Shown: positions 27,244-36,069 of the stretch, one piece after another
How the letters are laid out: each line of letters begins with the position of its first letter
Position numbering within the stretch: the stretch's first letter is position 1
Assembly: GCA_030037545.1 (NCBI GenBank)
Contig: JASHRF010000101.1
Span: 1-64,000, forward strand
Length of the DNA: 64,000 nucleotides
Direction: 5' to 3'
Source of the DNA: Acidobacteriaceae bacterium
Lineage (GTDB): Bacteria > Acidobacteriota > Terriglobia > Terriglobales > Acidobacteriaceae
Made by a program: the position numbers and the translations under genes
Notes under the pieces: generated by a model
The model's input: the letters and a program-made list of their open reading frames with translations, nothing else
The model's database searches: none
What the model was told of the DNA's origin: nothing

Positions 27244-27338
27244 CAGTTGCCAGTGATCAGTGGTTGGTGGTGGTCAGTTCACAGTTCCCAGCTCGCGATT
27301 CCGCCGAAAGCCCTTAGTCCCGAGTCCCTGGTTCCTGT
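27244..27338. repeat. 7-bp-periodic degenerate tandem repeat
   Basis: The gap between the ATPase and adaptor genes is built of imperfect 7-mers: CAGTTGC, CAGTGAT, CAGTGGT, TGGTGGT, GGTCAGT, TCACAGT (27244-27285), then CCCTTAG, TCCCGAG, TCCCTGG, TTCCTGT (27311-27338). The second group runs up to the stop codon of the adaptor gene. Similar 7-mer filler occurs near 28.8, 36.1, 36.5 and 39.8 kb. Confidence 0.6.
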
Positions 27339-27339
27339 C

Positions 27340-28626
27340 TCAATCCAGCCGGATATGGTCCACGTTGTCATAGCGCGACATGTCCGACAGAATCACCGTG
27401 TCGTCCTCTTTCAGGCCGGAAAGCACCTGGATGTCCTCGACCGAAGCCCGGCCCACCTTCACGGACACGCGCGTCGCCGTCTTGCCGTCGGGATCGATGC
27501 GGAACAAGCTCAGCGTCGAGTTCTCGTTGCCCAGCGCAGGCCGGCCCACGAAGAGCACATCCTTCATGCGCTCCAGGTCGATGGTGCCGTCCACGCTCAA
27601 CTGCGGAACAGCGCCCGGCGGCAGTGGCCCGTCCAGTTCTACGTCAACGGTGCGGGTTCCGTTCACCACCGCAGGATCGATACGCGTCACGTGCCCGGGA
27701 ATAATGCCGTTATGGGTGTCGATCGAGGCTGGCTGGCCGAGCTGAATGTCGCGCGCCTGCGTCTCAGCAATTTGCAGGGCGGCCTTGAGCTTGCCGCTCT
27801 GGACGACCTCGGCTACTGACGTTCCCGCCGTCACGTGCTGACCCACCTGCACCGGCGTAGCCAGCGGCGCCAGCGTGCCGGAGATCGACGACCGCACATC
27901 GAGCGCCTGAGACTGTTTCTCGTAAAGATCGAGCAGCGCCTTGGCCTGATCGATCTTGGTCTGCTGCGAAGCCAGTTGCACCAGGATCGCCTTCTGATTC
28001 ACCTCGAGCTGCTCCTGGCTGAGCTGGTGCTGTACGGTAAGCTGATCGGCTGTGCTCTTCGATTTCTCGTAGGTGAGCCCCGAGATCACGCCCAAGTCAT
28101 AGAGCGCCTTGTCGGTCTGCGCCTGCAGCTCGTCCTGCGTATAATCTGCATTCACCTGCGCGGCCGCCGTCTTCTTGTCCATGAGCGTGCTATCGAGCTG
28201 CGCCTGCAGGCTCTTGTAGTCGGCTTGAGCCGCTTTGAGCCCCAGTTGCGCGTTCAGCAGTTCCTGTTGGAGCTCGGGATCGGCCAAGTCCATGATGATG
28301 GTGTCGGGCGTGACCTGTGCACCGGGCAGCACGCGAATCCGCACCACCGTGGCGTCAGTCAGGGCGGGGATCAGCTCGGTCGCGTCCTCGCGCGGCACCA
28401 GCATGCCCGTGGACGAGCGCACCTGGCGAATCAGCGGCCCGCGTTTCACCGTATCGGTCCAGATGGTGGAGCGGTCGACGGTGGGCGCGGCCGGCTTCAG
28501 CCGCGAAACTCCCAGCGCCAGCAGCGCCACAACCACTATTCCAGCGCTGGACCACAACATCGTCCGGCGTTTCTTCTTCTGCTTAATATCAGGGCGCGCG
28601 ATATCCATTGCCATAGACACTAGCAT
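27340..28626 (-). CDS. HlyD/MacA-like periplasmic adaptor (membrane fusion) protein
   Basis: 428 residues from ATG 28626; ATG 28614 or 28608 are also possible, as no start has a clear ribosome site. A basic N-terminus (KQKKKRR) precedes one membrane helix (about residues 24-42). A lipoyl/barrel-sandwich half (VRIRVLPGAQVTPDTIIMDL) follows, then a long alpha-helical hairpin (about 115-240, many Gln/Leu heptads), the second lipoyl half (SGTLAPLATPVQVGQHV), a beta-barrel and a C-terminal membrane-proximal domain. It should bridge the inner-membrane ABC complex and the TolC channel. It is the first gene of the leftward export operon. Confidence 0.9.
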   Translation of the reverse strand: MLVSMAMDIARPDIKQKKKRRTMLWSSAGIVVVALLALGVSRLKPAAPTVDRSTIWTDTVKRGPLIRQVRSSTGMLVPREDATELIPALTDATVVRIRVLPGAQVTPDTIIMDLADPELQQELLNAQLGLKAAQADYKSLQAQLDSTLMDKKTAAAQVNADYTQDELQAQTDKALYDLGVISGLTYEKSKSTADQLTVQHQLSQEQLEVNQKAILVQLASQQTKIDQAKALLDLYEKQSQALDVRSSISGTLAPLATPVQVGQHVTAGTSVAEVVQSGKLKAALQIAETQARDIQLGQPASIDTHNGIIPGHVTRIDPAVVNGTRTVDVELDGPLPPGAVPQLSVDGTIDLERMKDVLFVGRPALGNENSTLSLFRIDPDGKTATRVSVKVGRASVEDIQVLSGLKEDDTVILSDMSRYDNVDHIRLD

Positions 28627-28766
28627 CTACGCTGCCAACGGCGAATCAGTTCCCACACATTGAAACGAAAGGGGTTCTTGATCAAAGGAAGAACTTGAAT
28701 GCAGGGCGAAGTGACCGGTTGGGCCTCCGGACTGTCCGAATTCGAACAGTAGGCAGCGTGACTGAC

Positions 28767-28879
28767 GGTTTGTGGTTCGTGATTCGTGAACCGTGGTTCA
28801 CGCTCAGTAGATGGACTCTGCGCGGTGCACTCTTAGATCGCTAACCCCTGTCCCTGATCCTGGGCCCTAGTCCTTGCCT
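28767..28879. repeat. Two 7-bp-periodic degenerate repeat runs
   Basis: The first run is GGTTTGT, GGTTCGT, GATTCGT, GAACCGT, GGTTCAC (28767-28801). The second is CCCCTGT, CCCTGAT, CCTGGGC, CCTAGTC, CTTGCCT (28845-28879), ending just before the stop codon of the amino-acid permease gene. Spacing inside each run is exactly seven bases. Confidence 0.6.
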
Positions 28880-28881
28880 CT

Positions 28882-30369
28882 CTACTTCCGCACCGTCGCC
28901 GCACTTGCTTCAAGCCTCTGCCGCACCACGCTGTGTTTGCGGCTGTAGCTGAAGTAGATGATGAGCCCGAAGATCAGCCAGCTCCCAAACCCGATCCAGG
29001 CCGGCGCATCGAGCGACAGCATCAGGGCCAGCGAAACCACCATTCCGCAGATGGGAACCAGCGGAACCAGTGGGGTGCGGAAAGGCCGCGCCATCTCCGG
29101 ATGCCGCACGCGCATCACCCACACCCCCAGGCAGACGATGGTGAAGGCCAGCAATGTGCCCAGGCTGACCAGTTCGCCGAGCAGTTTGATGGGAAGAAAC
29201 GCCGCCAGAAATGCCGCAAACGCTCCCACCACGATTGAAGTCAGATAGGGAGTGCGAAAGCGCGGATGGATCCTTCCCACCCACTTCCATAGCAGCCCGT
29301 CGTGGGCCATAGTGTACAGCACGCGCGACTGGCCCAGCATCATCACCAGCATCACTGAAGCCAGTCCGGCGATGGCGCCGAGATCGACAAGAACCACCGC
29401 CCAGCCCTTGCCGATCACCTTCACTCCATCGGCCACCGGCGCGGCCACATTGAGCTGCGTGTAGTTGAGGAGCCCCGTGAGCAGTCCGGAAACCAAAATG
29501 TAAAGAACGGTGCAGACCACCAGCGATCCCAGAATGCCGAACGGCATGTCCTTCTGCGGGTTCCGGGCCTCCTGCGCTGCGGTTGAAACTGCGTCGAAGC
29601 CGATATACGCAAAGAACACCACTCCCGCGCCGCGCATGATTCCCGACCATCCGAACTGCCCGAAATGACCTTGATTCTTAGGGATAAACGGATGCCAGTT
29701 GGGCAGCATCTGCGACCAGTGGCCGGTAGCGAACATCACCGCCAGGGCAATAAAGATCAGCACCACGGAAACCTTGATCATGACCGCCGCGCTGTTGAAG
29801 TTGGCCGACTCGCGTACTCCCACTACCAGCACAATAGTGATCACGATCAGAGCGGCCAAGGCGAAAATGTCCACCTTTGCTGCGATGGTGTGCCCGAAGA
29901 GCGACAGCGTAAGCGCAGGTGTGGGGTTAAACGGCAGCCTAATGCCGAAATATCCCAGCAGGCTGTTGACGAATCCGCTCCAGCCGACAGCTACGGTGGC
30001 CGCGCCAAAGGCATACTCCAGGACCAGCGCCCAACCGATGATCCACGCCACCAGCTCGCCCATGGTGGCATAGCCATAGGTGTATGCGCTGCCAGCGATG
30101 GGCAGCATGGACGCGAATTCCGCGTAGCATAACCCGGCAAAGACGCAGCCGATCCCCGCGATGATGAACGAAATCACGATGGCCGGCCCGGCAAATTGCG
30201 CCGCCGCCACGCCCGTTAGCACAAAGATGCCCGCACCGATGATGGCGCCAATCCCCAGGGTGACCAGGTTGATGGGGCCCAGCGCACGTTTGAGCGAGTG
30301 TTCGTGCTGCTCCGCCGCCTCTGACAAAATGGTGGGGATGGGTTTGGTCGCGAAAAGCTTACTCGCCAT
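28882..30369 (-). CDS. APC-family amino-acid permease (YfnA/CAT-like)
   Basis: 495 residues, about 12 membrane helices. The N-terminal cytoplasmic tail ends in HSLKRALGPINLVTLGIGAI, followed by the APC helix-1 motif GAIIGAGIFVLTG. Helix 6 region: FFAYIGFDAVSTAAQEARNP, the consensus substrate-binding and loop motif of cationic/branched amino-acid transporters of the CAT subfamily. C-terminal helices end in a basic tail. A proton-coupled uptake role for amino acids is expected; the exact substrate cannot be read. GGAGGA precedes the start. It lies 105 bp downstream of a second APC permease, same strand. Confidence 0.9.
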   Translation of the reverse strand: MASKLFATKPIPTILSEAAEQHEHSLKRALGPINLVTLGIGAIIGAGIFVLTGVAAAQFAGPAIVISFIIAGIGCVFAGLCYAEFASMLPIAGSAYTYGYATMGELVAWIIGWALVLEYAFGAATVAVGWSGFVNSLLGYFGIRLPFNPTPALTLSLFGHTIAAKVDIFALAALIVITIVLVVGVRESANFNSAAVMIKVSVVLIFIALAVMFATGHWSQMLPNWHPFIPKNQGHFGQFGWSGIMRGAGVVFFAYIGFDAVSTAAQEARNPQKDMPFGILGSLVVCTVLYILVSGLLTGLLNYTQLNVAAPVADGVKVIGKGWAVVLVDLGAIAGLASVMLVMMLGQSRVLYTMAHDGLLWKWVGRIHPRFRTPYLTSIVVGAFAAFLAAFLPIKLLGELVSLGTLLAFTIVCLGVWVMRVRHPEMARPFRTPLVPLVPICGMVVSLALMLSLDAPAWIGFGSWLIFGLIIYFSYSRKHSVVRQRLEASAATVRK

Positions 30370-30474
30370 TCATTTCCTCCGTCGCTTGCTGTTGCCGCGG
30401 CCTCAACCCAGATGACGCTGTTTGATCGGAGCAGCCAGAAACTGTATGAGACATACTTGAGAACAGACTTCCTG

Positions 30475-32064
30475 TTACTGGATGCTAATCGACTCGCTTG
30501 GCCCGATCGGGGATTGCCGCGCCCCATGCCTCGACCAGAATAGATAAACAGGTATGCCAAGCATCACAATCACCAGGCCCGGCCATGTATATTGCGGCTT
30601 GTATCGCAATAATACGATACCGATCCAAATCGCCATGACAATATAGAGCGCCGGCAGCACCGGATAGCCCAGCGCCCTGTACGGCCGCTCTGCATCGGGC
30701 CGCTTCACGCGCAGAACAAACAGGCAGCCGATGGTCAGAATATAAAAGATCAGCTCGGTGAAGATGATGTAGTCGAGCAACTGGCTGTAGGATCCGGAGA
30801 CGCACAGCAGCATGGTCCACGCGCCCTGGACCAACAGGCCCGCAACCGGCGTCTTGTACTTGGGGTGCAGCTTGCCGACCGATTTGAAGAACAGCCCGTC
30901 GCGGCTCATGGCGTAGTACACACGCGCGCCGGCCAGGCTCAATCCATTGGCGCAGCCGAAGGTGGAGATCAGGATGGCGCCGGCCATCAGCATGGCGCCG
31001 GCGGAGTGAAAGATCTGGCCCAGCACCGCCGTGGCCACGCGATCTTCCGACGCATACTGAATGCCCCGCGCCGCGGCCGTCGCGCCGTGAGGGTCGCCGT
31101 GCATGGGGAGCACCAGCAGGTACCCGAGCGACGCCAGAAAATACACCGCGATCACAAATCCCGTGCCCAGCACCAGCGAAAGCGGCAGGTTGCGGCGCGG
31201 GTTCTTCACTTCGCTGGCGGTGTAGGTGATGTTGTTCCATGAGTCGGCCGAGAACAGCGTGCCCACTTGCACCACCGCCAGGATCACCATCAGGTTGACC
31301 CAGGCTGTGGGCCCGCCCACGCCCACCTGGACCGCGTGCAGCGAGTGCCATCCGGCGTTCTTCCAGAACTGCCCGTGCGCGAAGTTCGCCTGCCACGCCG
31401 CCGCACTCACGCCCACGGTAAAGGTGAGCAGAATCAGGCCCGCGAGCGACAGCGCCTTGGCCGAGGTGAACACATTCTGGATGGCCGCTCCCAGCCTGAG
31501 GCCGAAGATATTCACCACCGCCAGCAATGCCACCACCACCATCCCCGCCAGATTGGCGGTGTTGACGCCGATTTCCATATTGCCCAGCACCATGGGCCCC
31601 ACGCGCCACGCCGGCACGTGCGCAATGTGCCACAGCCAATGGGTTGCAGAAACGGACGGAAAGAAAACTCCCAGGAACTTGCCGAACGCCACGCAGACGG
31701 CGGCGATGGTTCCCGTCTGGATCACCAGGAACAGGGTCCAGCCGAAGAGAAATCCCCACAGCGGCCCTAGCGATTCGCGCAGGTAGACGTACTGGCCGCC
31801 GGCCTTGGGCATCATGGCTGCGAGCTCGCCGTAGCTCAGCGCGCCAATCACCGTCATCACGCCGGTGATCACCCACGCGGCCAGGTACAGAGCCGGCGAG
31901 GCGGTGTCGCGCGCAATGTCGGCATCCACGATGAAGATGCCGCTGCCGATCATGGAGCCAATGACAATGGCCGCAGAGCTGAACAGGCCGAGCGATTGCG
32001 TGAGCCGGGGAGTGTCGGCTGGAGCGGCAATTTCGGTTGTGGGCGCAGATTCGGGGATGGTCAC
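30475..32064 (-). CDS. APC-family amino-acid permease (SteT/LAT-like)
   Basis: 529 residues starting at GTG 32064 with a poor ribosome site. It opens with a Pro/Ala/Thr-rich tail and then SLGLFSSAAIVIGSMIGSGIF, the helix-1 motif. About 12 membrane helices follow, with PKAGGQYVYLRESLGPLWGF typical of the L-type (LAT/SteT) branch and FSADSWNNITYTASEVKNPRR in the helix-6 region. A threonine/serine or neutral amino-acid exchanger is likely, but substrate is inference. It differs enough from the neighbour at 28882-30369 that they are not recent duplicates. Confidence 0.9.
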   Translation of the reverse strand: MTIPESAPTTEIAAPADTPRLTQSLGLFSSAAIVIGSMIGSGIFIVDADIARDTASPALYLAAWVITGVMTVIGALSYGELAAMMPKAGGQYVYLRESLGPLWGFLFGWTLFLVIQTGTIAAVCVAFGKFLGVFFPSVSATHWLWHIAHVPAWRVGPMVLGNMEIGVNTANLAGMVVVALLAVVNIFGLRLGAAIQNVFTSAKALSLAGLILLTFTVGVSAAAWQANFAHGQFWKNAGWHSLHAVQVGVGGPTAWVNLMVILAVVQVGTLFSADSWNNITYTASEVKNPRRNLPLSLVLGTGFVIAVYFLASLGYLLVLPMHGDPHGATAAARGIQYASEDRVATAVLGQIFHSAGAMLMAGAILISTFGCANGLSLAGARVYYAMSRDGLFFKSVGKLHPKYKTPVAGLLVQGAWTMLLCVSGSYSQLLDYIIFTELIFYILTIGCLFVLRVKRPDAERPYRALGYPVLPALYIVMAIWIGIVLLRYKPQYTWPGLVIVMLGIPVYLFWSRHGARQSPIGPSESISIQ

Positions 32065-32190
32065 GCTAAACAGATTTGTAAACGATCATACAGGCATTTG
32101 TCTCGATAAGTTTCACGAAACCGGACCGGCTCGCTCACCATGCGCGCAGCGAACGCGCAAGAACCGGCTCCCATGTACGGGCGATCCTGG

Positions 32191-32835
32191 CTAGCCAAGC
32201 GCCGCCGTCCACCGTCGAAACTCGGCCGCCGGATGGGGCGCGCGAAACAGCGCCGCCGACACCGCAACCGTGCTGGCGCCGGCGGCCAGAACCTCCGCGG
32301 CCGTTTCCAGAGTTATGCCGGCCGCTGCCACAAGCCTCGGCGCCGGACCGGCTTCGGCGCGCAAACGCCGCACCCCTTCGATCCCGATGAGCGGCTTGGC
32401 CGTCTCCTTGGTGGTGGTGGCAAACACCGGCCCAATCGACCAGTAATCCGCCGGCTCGTTGAGAATCCCCGGCAAGAGCGCTTCCCAACCGCCGAAGGTT
32501 CCGACGATCTTACCGGGACGGATTAGACGCCGAGCCTCGGCTGGCGAAACATCGCCTGCGTCCACGTGTACGCCATCAAATCCAAGCCGGTCGACCAGAT
32601 CTGCGCGATCATCGAGAATCAGTTTGATGGCGGGCCCGGGCATGGCCGCGCGCAAAATGGCCGCGTCGTTCATGATTTCAGTACTGTCGCCGGATTTATT
32701 GCGGTACTCGAGCAACGTCGCACCGGCCTCGGCCAGTTCGCTGCCCAAGCGGAGCAGGAAAGCGGCGCGCCCCGCATCGGGAATAACCGAAGCGTCCAAA
32801 ATCGGGTAGATCTTCGGAAAACTCCAGGAGGACAT
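32191..32835 (-). CDS. thiE: Thiamine-phosphate synthase (ThiE/TenI-type)
   Basis: 214 residues, a TIM-barrel of the ThiE/TenI superfamily. Motifs: GATLLEYRNKSG (pyrimidine/Mg site; ThiE usually has Q-R-K/E-K here), LILDDRADLVDRLGFDGVHV, ADYWSIGPVFATTTK and AAGITLETAAEVLAAGAS, the phosphate-binding end. ThiE joins HMP-PP and HET-P to give thiamine phosphate. The 'YRNK' form is also seen in TenI-like proteins, so an aminase or regulatory role is a weaker alternative. GGAG lies just before the ATG. No other thiamine gene is in the window. Confidence 0.82.
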   Translation of the reverse strand: MSSWSFPKIYPILDASVIPDAGRAAFLLRLGSELAEAGATLLEYRNKSGDSTEIMNDAAILRAAMPGPAIKLILDDRADLVDRLGFDGVHVDAGDVSPAEARRLIRPGKIVGTFGGWEALLPGILNEPADYWSIGPVFATTTKETAKPLIGIEGVRRLRAEAGPAPRLVAAAGITLETAAEVLAAGASTVAVSAALFRAPHPAAEFRRWTAALG

Positions 32836-33010
32836 ATCTCCAACCTATCGTACAGCCCACAATCACGAAGATATCGCGAAGAAAGGGTTGCCGGTCCAAC
32901 CTTATTTTCCCGGCAAGTGATTCAGCGGGTACGATTCCACATGGTCTACTCTACAGGGCAATCGCGCTTGGAAAAGTGCGCCGGCAGGGTTGATTTCAGG
33001 TTCGTATGTA

Positions 33011-33025
33011 CCCCCCCCGGGGGGG
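33011..33025. repeat. C8G7 perfect palindrome
   Basis: Eight C are followed directly by seven G, flanked by GTATGTA and TGCGTG. It would form a very strong stem only with a minimal loop and may be a structured remnant of a repeat element. It is not followed by a T run on the + strand. Confidence 0.5.
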
Positions 33026-33122
33026 TGCGTGGGATTCTGTCATGAAGCTCCTTGTTTTCTGATGGTTGGATGCGTTTTCGGGTGCGATTAACATGCGGAT
33101 TCGTGCAAGAAAACTTAGAATT

Positions 33123-33246
33123 AGAAGTGGTTTCATAAACCCGTCTGTCATCGTCCCCCAGGGGCTAAAGCCCCACGTTTTTGGGGAACTTATTGGCACG
33201 GCTGAAGCCGTGCCCTTTCAAAACAGGGCTATGAAACAGCTTCTAG
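33123..33246. repeat. 124-bp palindromic element, copy A
   Basis: The ends TAGAAGTGGTTTCATA (33123-33138) and the reverse of TATGAAACAGCTTCTA (33231-33246) match at 14 of 16 bases, with TA at both tips. Inside are GGGGC-TAAA-GCCCC and GGCACGGC-TGAA-GCCGTGCC hairpins and then CCCTTTCAAAACAGGG. A second copy lies at 44566-44688 with over 85% identity by eye. It carries no gene and looks like a MITE/REP-type element. Confidence 0.75.
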
Positions 33247-33495
33247 CTTTCCTGCGCTTCTTTGCGCCTGCTGGGCCCCGGATTCTCGAGCGGCCACGAG
33301 CGCCTAGAACGTTTCTTCACAGCATAGCGGAAGGGCGGAATTAACCCGCAACGAAGGGCGAAAATATATTTCCCGCCGAATGAGCGCGATGCGGGCGATG
33401 CGGTCTTGGCAAGGCCTTGACAACGGCAAGGCGAAGAAGAGGGCTCCTTCAACAGCAACAGGATTGCCGGTTTTTTGAAGTGCGATTGCTCTGGT

Positions 33496-34191
33496 CTACT
33501 CTGCGGTCGGCATGTGCACGTACATCGACTGGATTCCGACGCGTCCAGGACCGGTGAAGCGATTCCACACCAGGTTGCCGGCGCTTGCGAATAGTCCAGT
33601 CGTGAGCTTTTGGAACTGGGTTTCCATTTGCACCGTGGAGTCCTTGTAGACCCAACCGCCCGGCTCGATATCGATTTGCTCGCCGGCGCCCAGCGCGACT
33701 TCAAAGACGTTGCCGTAACCGTGCACCCATACGATTCCCTCTCCCTCGAGGGCGTGAAAATGGTCGATAAAGAACCCTGTCCCGCCCAGCAGCATGTTGG
33801 ATACGCCTTTGACGCGGGTAAAGGAATAATCGATGCTGCCTGTAGCGGCGAGGAACTGATGTTCGCGCATGTCGAGTCCTTCGCCACGATTGAGATGGAT
33901 GGCGAAGATATGGCCAGCGCCATCGCGGCTGAAGCCGAGCTGACCGGGGCCGCTGGCCTCGGTGAGGAAGACAGGCATTCCGGAAAGCACCCGCTTGAGG
34001 GCGCCCTTCAGAGGCCGGATGCCGATCCGGACACGAAGATCCTTCCAGAGAAGAATGTAATGCTCGAAGTAAACCGGCATACCGTCGAGCTCGAGATGAA
34101 GCACGGGCACCAGTTCGCCCTCGATGTGATAAGTGACTCCGGCAAACGTCTCGGCATGAGCAGCGGTGGCTCTCAGAACAGGGATTGGCAT
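33496..34191 (-). CDS. AIM24-family protein
   Basis: 231 residues from ATG 34191, chosen for AGGAGG four bases upstream; an earlier ATG (34260) adds 23 residues. The protein is rich in beta-strands with Gly-turn motifs: GSIDYSFTRVKGVSNMLLGGTGFF, and VHGYGNVFEVALGAGEQIDIEPGG, typical of the AIM24/TIGR00266 jelly-roll family. No signal peptide. Bacterial members have no settled function; the family name comes from a yeast mitochondrial protein. It is divergent from the DHFR-like gene at 34345. Confidence 0.82.
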   Translation of the reverse strand: MPIPVLRATAAHAETFAGVTYHIEGELVPVLHLELDGMPVYFEHYILLWKDLRVRIGIRPLKGALKRVLSGMPVFLTEASGPGQLGFSRDGAGHIFAIHLNRGEGLDMREHQFLAATGSIDYSFTRVKGVSNMLLGGTGFFIDHFHALEGEGIVWVHGYGNVFEVALGAGEQIDIEPGGWVYKDSTVQMETQFQKLTTGLFASAGNLVWNRFTGPGRVGIQSMYVHMPTAE

Positions 34192-34344
34192 TTCGCCTCC
34201 TATTTGAACAAGATGGTTGGAACCCATGATGCACGGGAGAATGGAATCGCGCAAGTACATGAACGATTACCTTCCGGGCCGCTCCTGTAACATGATGAAG
34301 TCCGAATCTGCAGAGGTCGCCCGCCACCGCGCGGAGGAAGTGCC

Positions 34345-34896
34345 ATGAGTAAGCTGATCATGTGGAATATGCTCTCCCTCGACGGCTACTTCGAGGGCGC
34401 AAAGAGCTGGGATGTGGAGTGGTTCCAGTCCTACTTCAGCAAAGAGCTTGAAGATTTCTCGATCGAGCAGCTACGCCGGGCCGACGCCCTGTTCTTCGGC
34501 CGCGTGACCTATGAAGGCATGGCTGCCTACTGGCAAACGGCCACCGGAGAAGTAGCCGGCTTGATGAACAATCTGCCCAAAATGGTCTTCTCGCGCACCC
34601 TGAAACATGCCGACTGGGCCAACGCGCGGCTCGTGGCGAGCGACGCGGTTGCGGAAGTGGAGAAGCTTAAGCAGCAGGGAACGCGCGATCTCTACGTCTT
34701 CGGCAGTGGCAAGCTGTGCGGGACGCTTCTGGAAGCCGGGTTATTCGACGAAGTGCGGCTCGGCCTGCTACCGATCGCGATTGGAAATGGCGCCACGCTG
34801 TTTGGCCGCAACCTTAGCCGGCGGGCCATGAAATTGCTGGAGGCGCGACCGCTGCCGAATGGCTGCGTGATCCTGCGCTATGACCCACGCGGTTGA
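34345..34896 (+). CDS. DHFR/RibD C-terminal-type reductase family protein
   Basis: 183 residues. N-terminus MSKLIMWNMLSLDGYFEG matches the first strand and loop of RibD_C/DHFR-like domains; FFGRVTYEGMAAYW and KMVFSRTL give the pyridine-nucleotide loop region; DLYVFGSGKLCGTLLEAGLFDEVRLGLLPI is the typical end. Such proteins bind NADPH and reduce unknown pterin-, flavin- or riboflavin-related substrates; many are annotated only as 'dihydrofolate reductase family'. GAGGA lies 6-7 bases before the ATG. The stop is 77 bp before the YchF start. Confidence 0.85.
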   Translation: MSKLIMWNMLSLDGYFEGAKSWDVEWFQSYFSKELEDFSIEQLRRADALFFGRVTYEGMAAYWQTATGEVAGLMNNLPKMVFSRTLKHADWANARLVASDAVAEVEKLKQQGTRDLYVFGSGKLCGTLLEAGLFDEVRLGLLPIAIGNGATLFGRNLSRRAMKLLEARPLPNGCVILRYDPRG

Positions 34897-34973
34897 TTCA
34901 GCACGGGTCCTGTATCATCGTAAAGACCGCGCATACTCAGAAGCTCCCATACGGGGCCGCGCTGGAAAACCCT

Positions 34974-36059
34974 ATGAAGACCGGCATTATCGGCCTGCCG
35001 CAGGTGGGCAAGACCTCCCTTTTCAAGATCCTCACCAAAGCCAAAGTCGAGGACCATGGGCGCGCCAATCCGCGCGAGGCGCACATCGGCGTGGCGCGCG
35101 TACCCGATGAGCGGCTCGACAAGCTCTCGGCTCTGTACTCGCCCAAAAAGACGACCTACGCCTCAGTGGAATACGTGGACGTGGCCGCCATCGGGCAGGA
35201 AGCGCTCAAGGAAACCGCATTCCTCACCAACCTGCGCAACGTGGACGCGCTCATTCACGTCCTGCGCGCGTTTGAAGACGATGCCATTGCGCATGTGGGA
35301 CCGATCGATCCCCTGCGCGAAGTCAAGAACGTTGAATTCGACCTCATGGTGAGCGACCTGGGGCAGATCGAAAAGCGCCTGGAGCGGCTGGAAAAGGACC
35401 TGAAAAAGATGCGCACCGGCGAACTGGAACGCGAAAACGCACTGCTTTTGCGCTCCAAAGAGGCGCTCGAAAGGGAGCAGCCGCTGCGCGAGCTGGAAAT
35501 GACAGCGGAAGAGAAAAAACTCATTCGGGGTTTTATGTTCTTGTCGCAGAAGCCTATATTGTATGCACTCAACATCGGCGAGAGCGCGACCTTGGGGGCC
35601 GACCTTGAATCCTCGGTCAGCCGGTTCAAGCTGGAAGAGCTGGCGCAACGGCCCAACGCCGGCGCCACCGCCATCTGCGGCAAAGTGGAAGCAGAGCTGG
35701 CTGAAATGGACGACGTAGAGGCGGCTGAATTCCTCATGAGCTACGGCCTGCACGAGAGCGGCCTGGTGCGGCTCATCCACAAGAGCTACGAGCTGCTGGG
35801 GCTGATCAGCTTCTTCACCGCCGGCGAAGACGAGTGCCGCGCGTGGACCGTGCCGGCGGGCGCAAAGGCTCCGCAAGCCGCCGGCGTCATCCACACCGAC
35901 CTCGAGCATCACTTCATCCGCGCCGAAACTATCCGCTGGGACAACCTGCTCGACGCCGGTTCCGAGGCCGCAGCGCGGGCTCGCGGAACTCTGCGGCTCG
36001 AAGGCAAAGAGTACGTAGTGCAGGATGGCGATGTTCTGCACATCCGGCACAGCGGGTAA
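34974..36059 (+). CDS. ychF: YchF/OLA1-type redox-regulated ATPase
   Basis: 361 residues from ATG 34974; the frame is open further upstream but the P-loop begins at residue 7. G1 reads GLPQVGKTS (usual GLPNVGKST). A helical coiled insertion (about 120-180: EKRLERLEKDLKKMRTGELER) and a TGS domain at the C-terminus (FFTAGEDECRAWTVPAGAKA to YVVQDGDVLHIRHSG) complete the YchF order. YchF binds ribosomes and prefers ATP over GTP. The Asn-to-Gln change in G1 and the ALNIGES form of the base-specificity motif differ from classical members. Ribosome site weak. Confidence 0.9.
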   Translation: MKTGIIGLPQVGKTSLFKILTKAKVEDHGRANPREAHIGVARVPDERLDKLSALYSPKKTTYASVEYVDVAAIGQEALKETAFLTNLRNVDALIHVLRAFEDDAIAHVGPIDPLREVKNVEFDLMVSDLGQIEKRLERLEKDLKKMRTGELERENALLLRSKEALEREQPLRELEMTAEEKKLIRGFMFLSQKPILYALNIGESATLGADLESSVSRFKLEELAQRPNAGATAICGKVEAELAEMDDVEAAEFLMSYGLHESGLVRLIHKSYELLGLISFFTAGEDECRAWTVPAGAKAPQAAGVIHTDLEHHFIRAETIRWDNLLDAGSEAAARARGTLRLEGKEYVVQDGDVLHIRHSG

Positions 36060-36069
36060 ATAAGCAGCT

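Larger units (their letters stand above)
32836..33495. other. Intergenic region with two palindromic features
   Basis: A 660-bp gap between the start of thiE and the end of the AIM24 gene. It holds a C8G7 palindrome (33011-33025) and a 124-bp element with terminal inverted repeats (33123-33246). The sequence right of the element (33247-33495) reads as an open - strand frame continuing past the AIM24 stop, with no recognised protein. Confidence 0.4.

Noticed and set aside
28627-28881. A sigma-54 (-24/-12) promoter before the adaptor gene
   Set aside because: I looked for GG-N10-GC with TGGCAC/TTGC context and saw no convincing match; a genome-calibrated scan would be needed.
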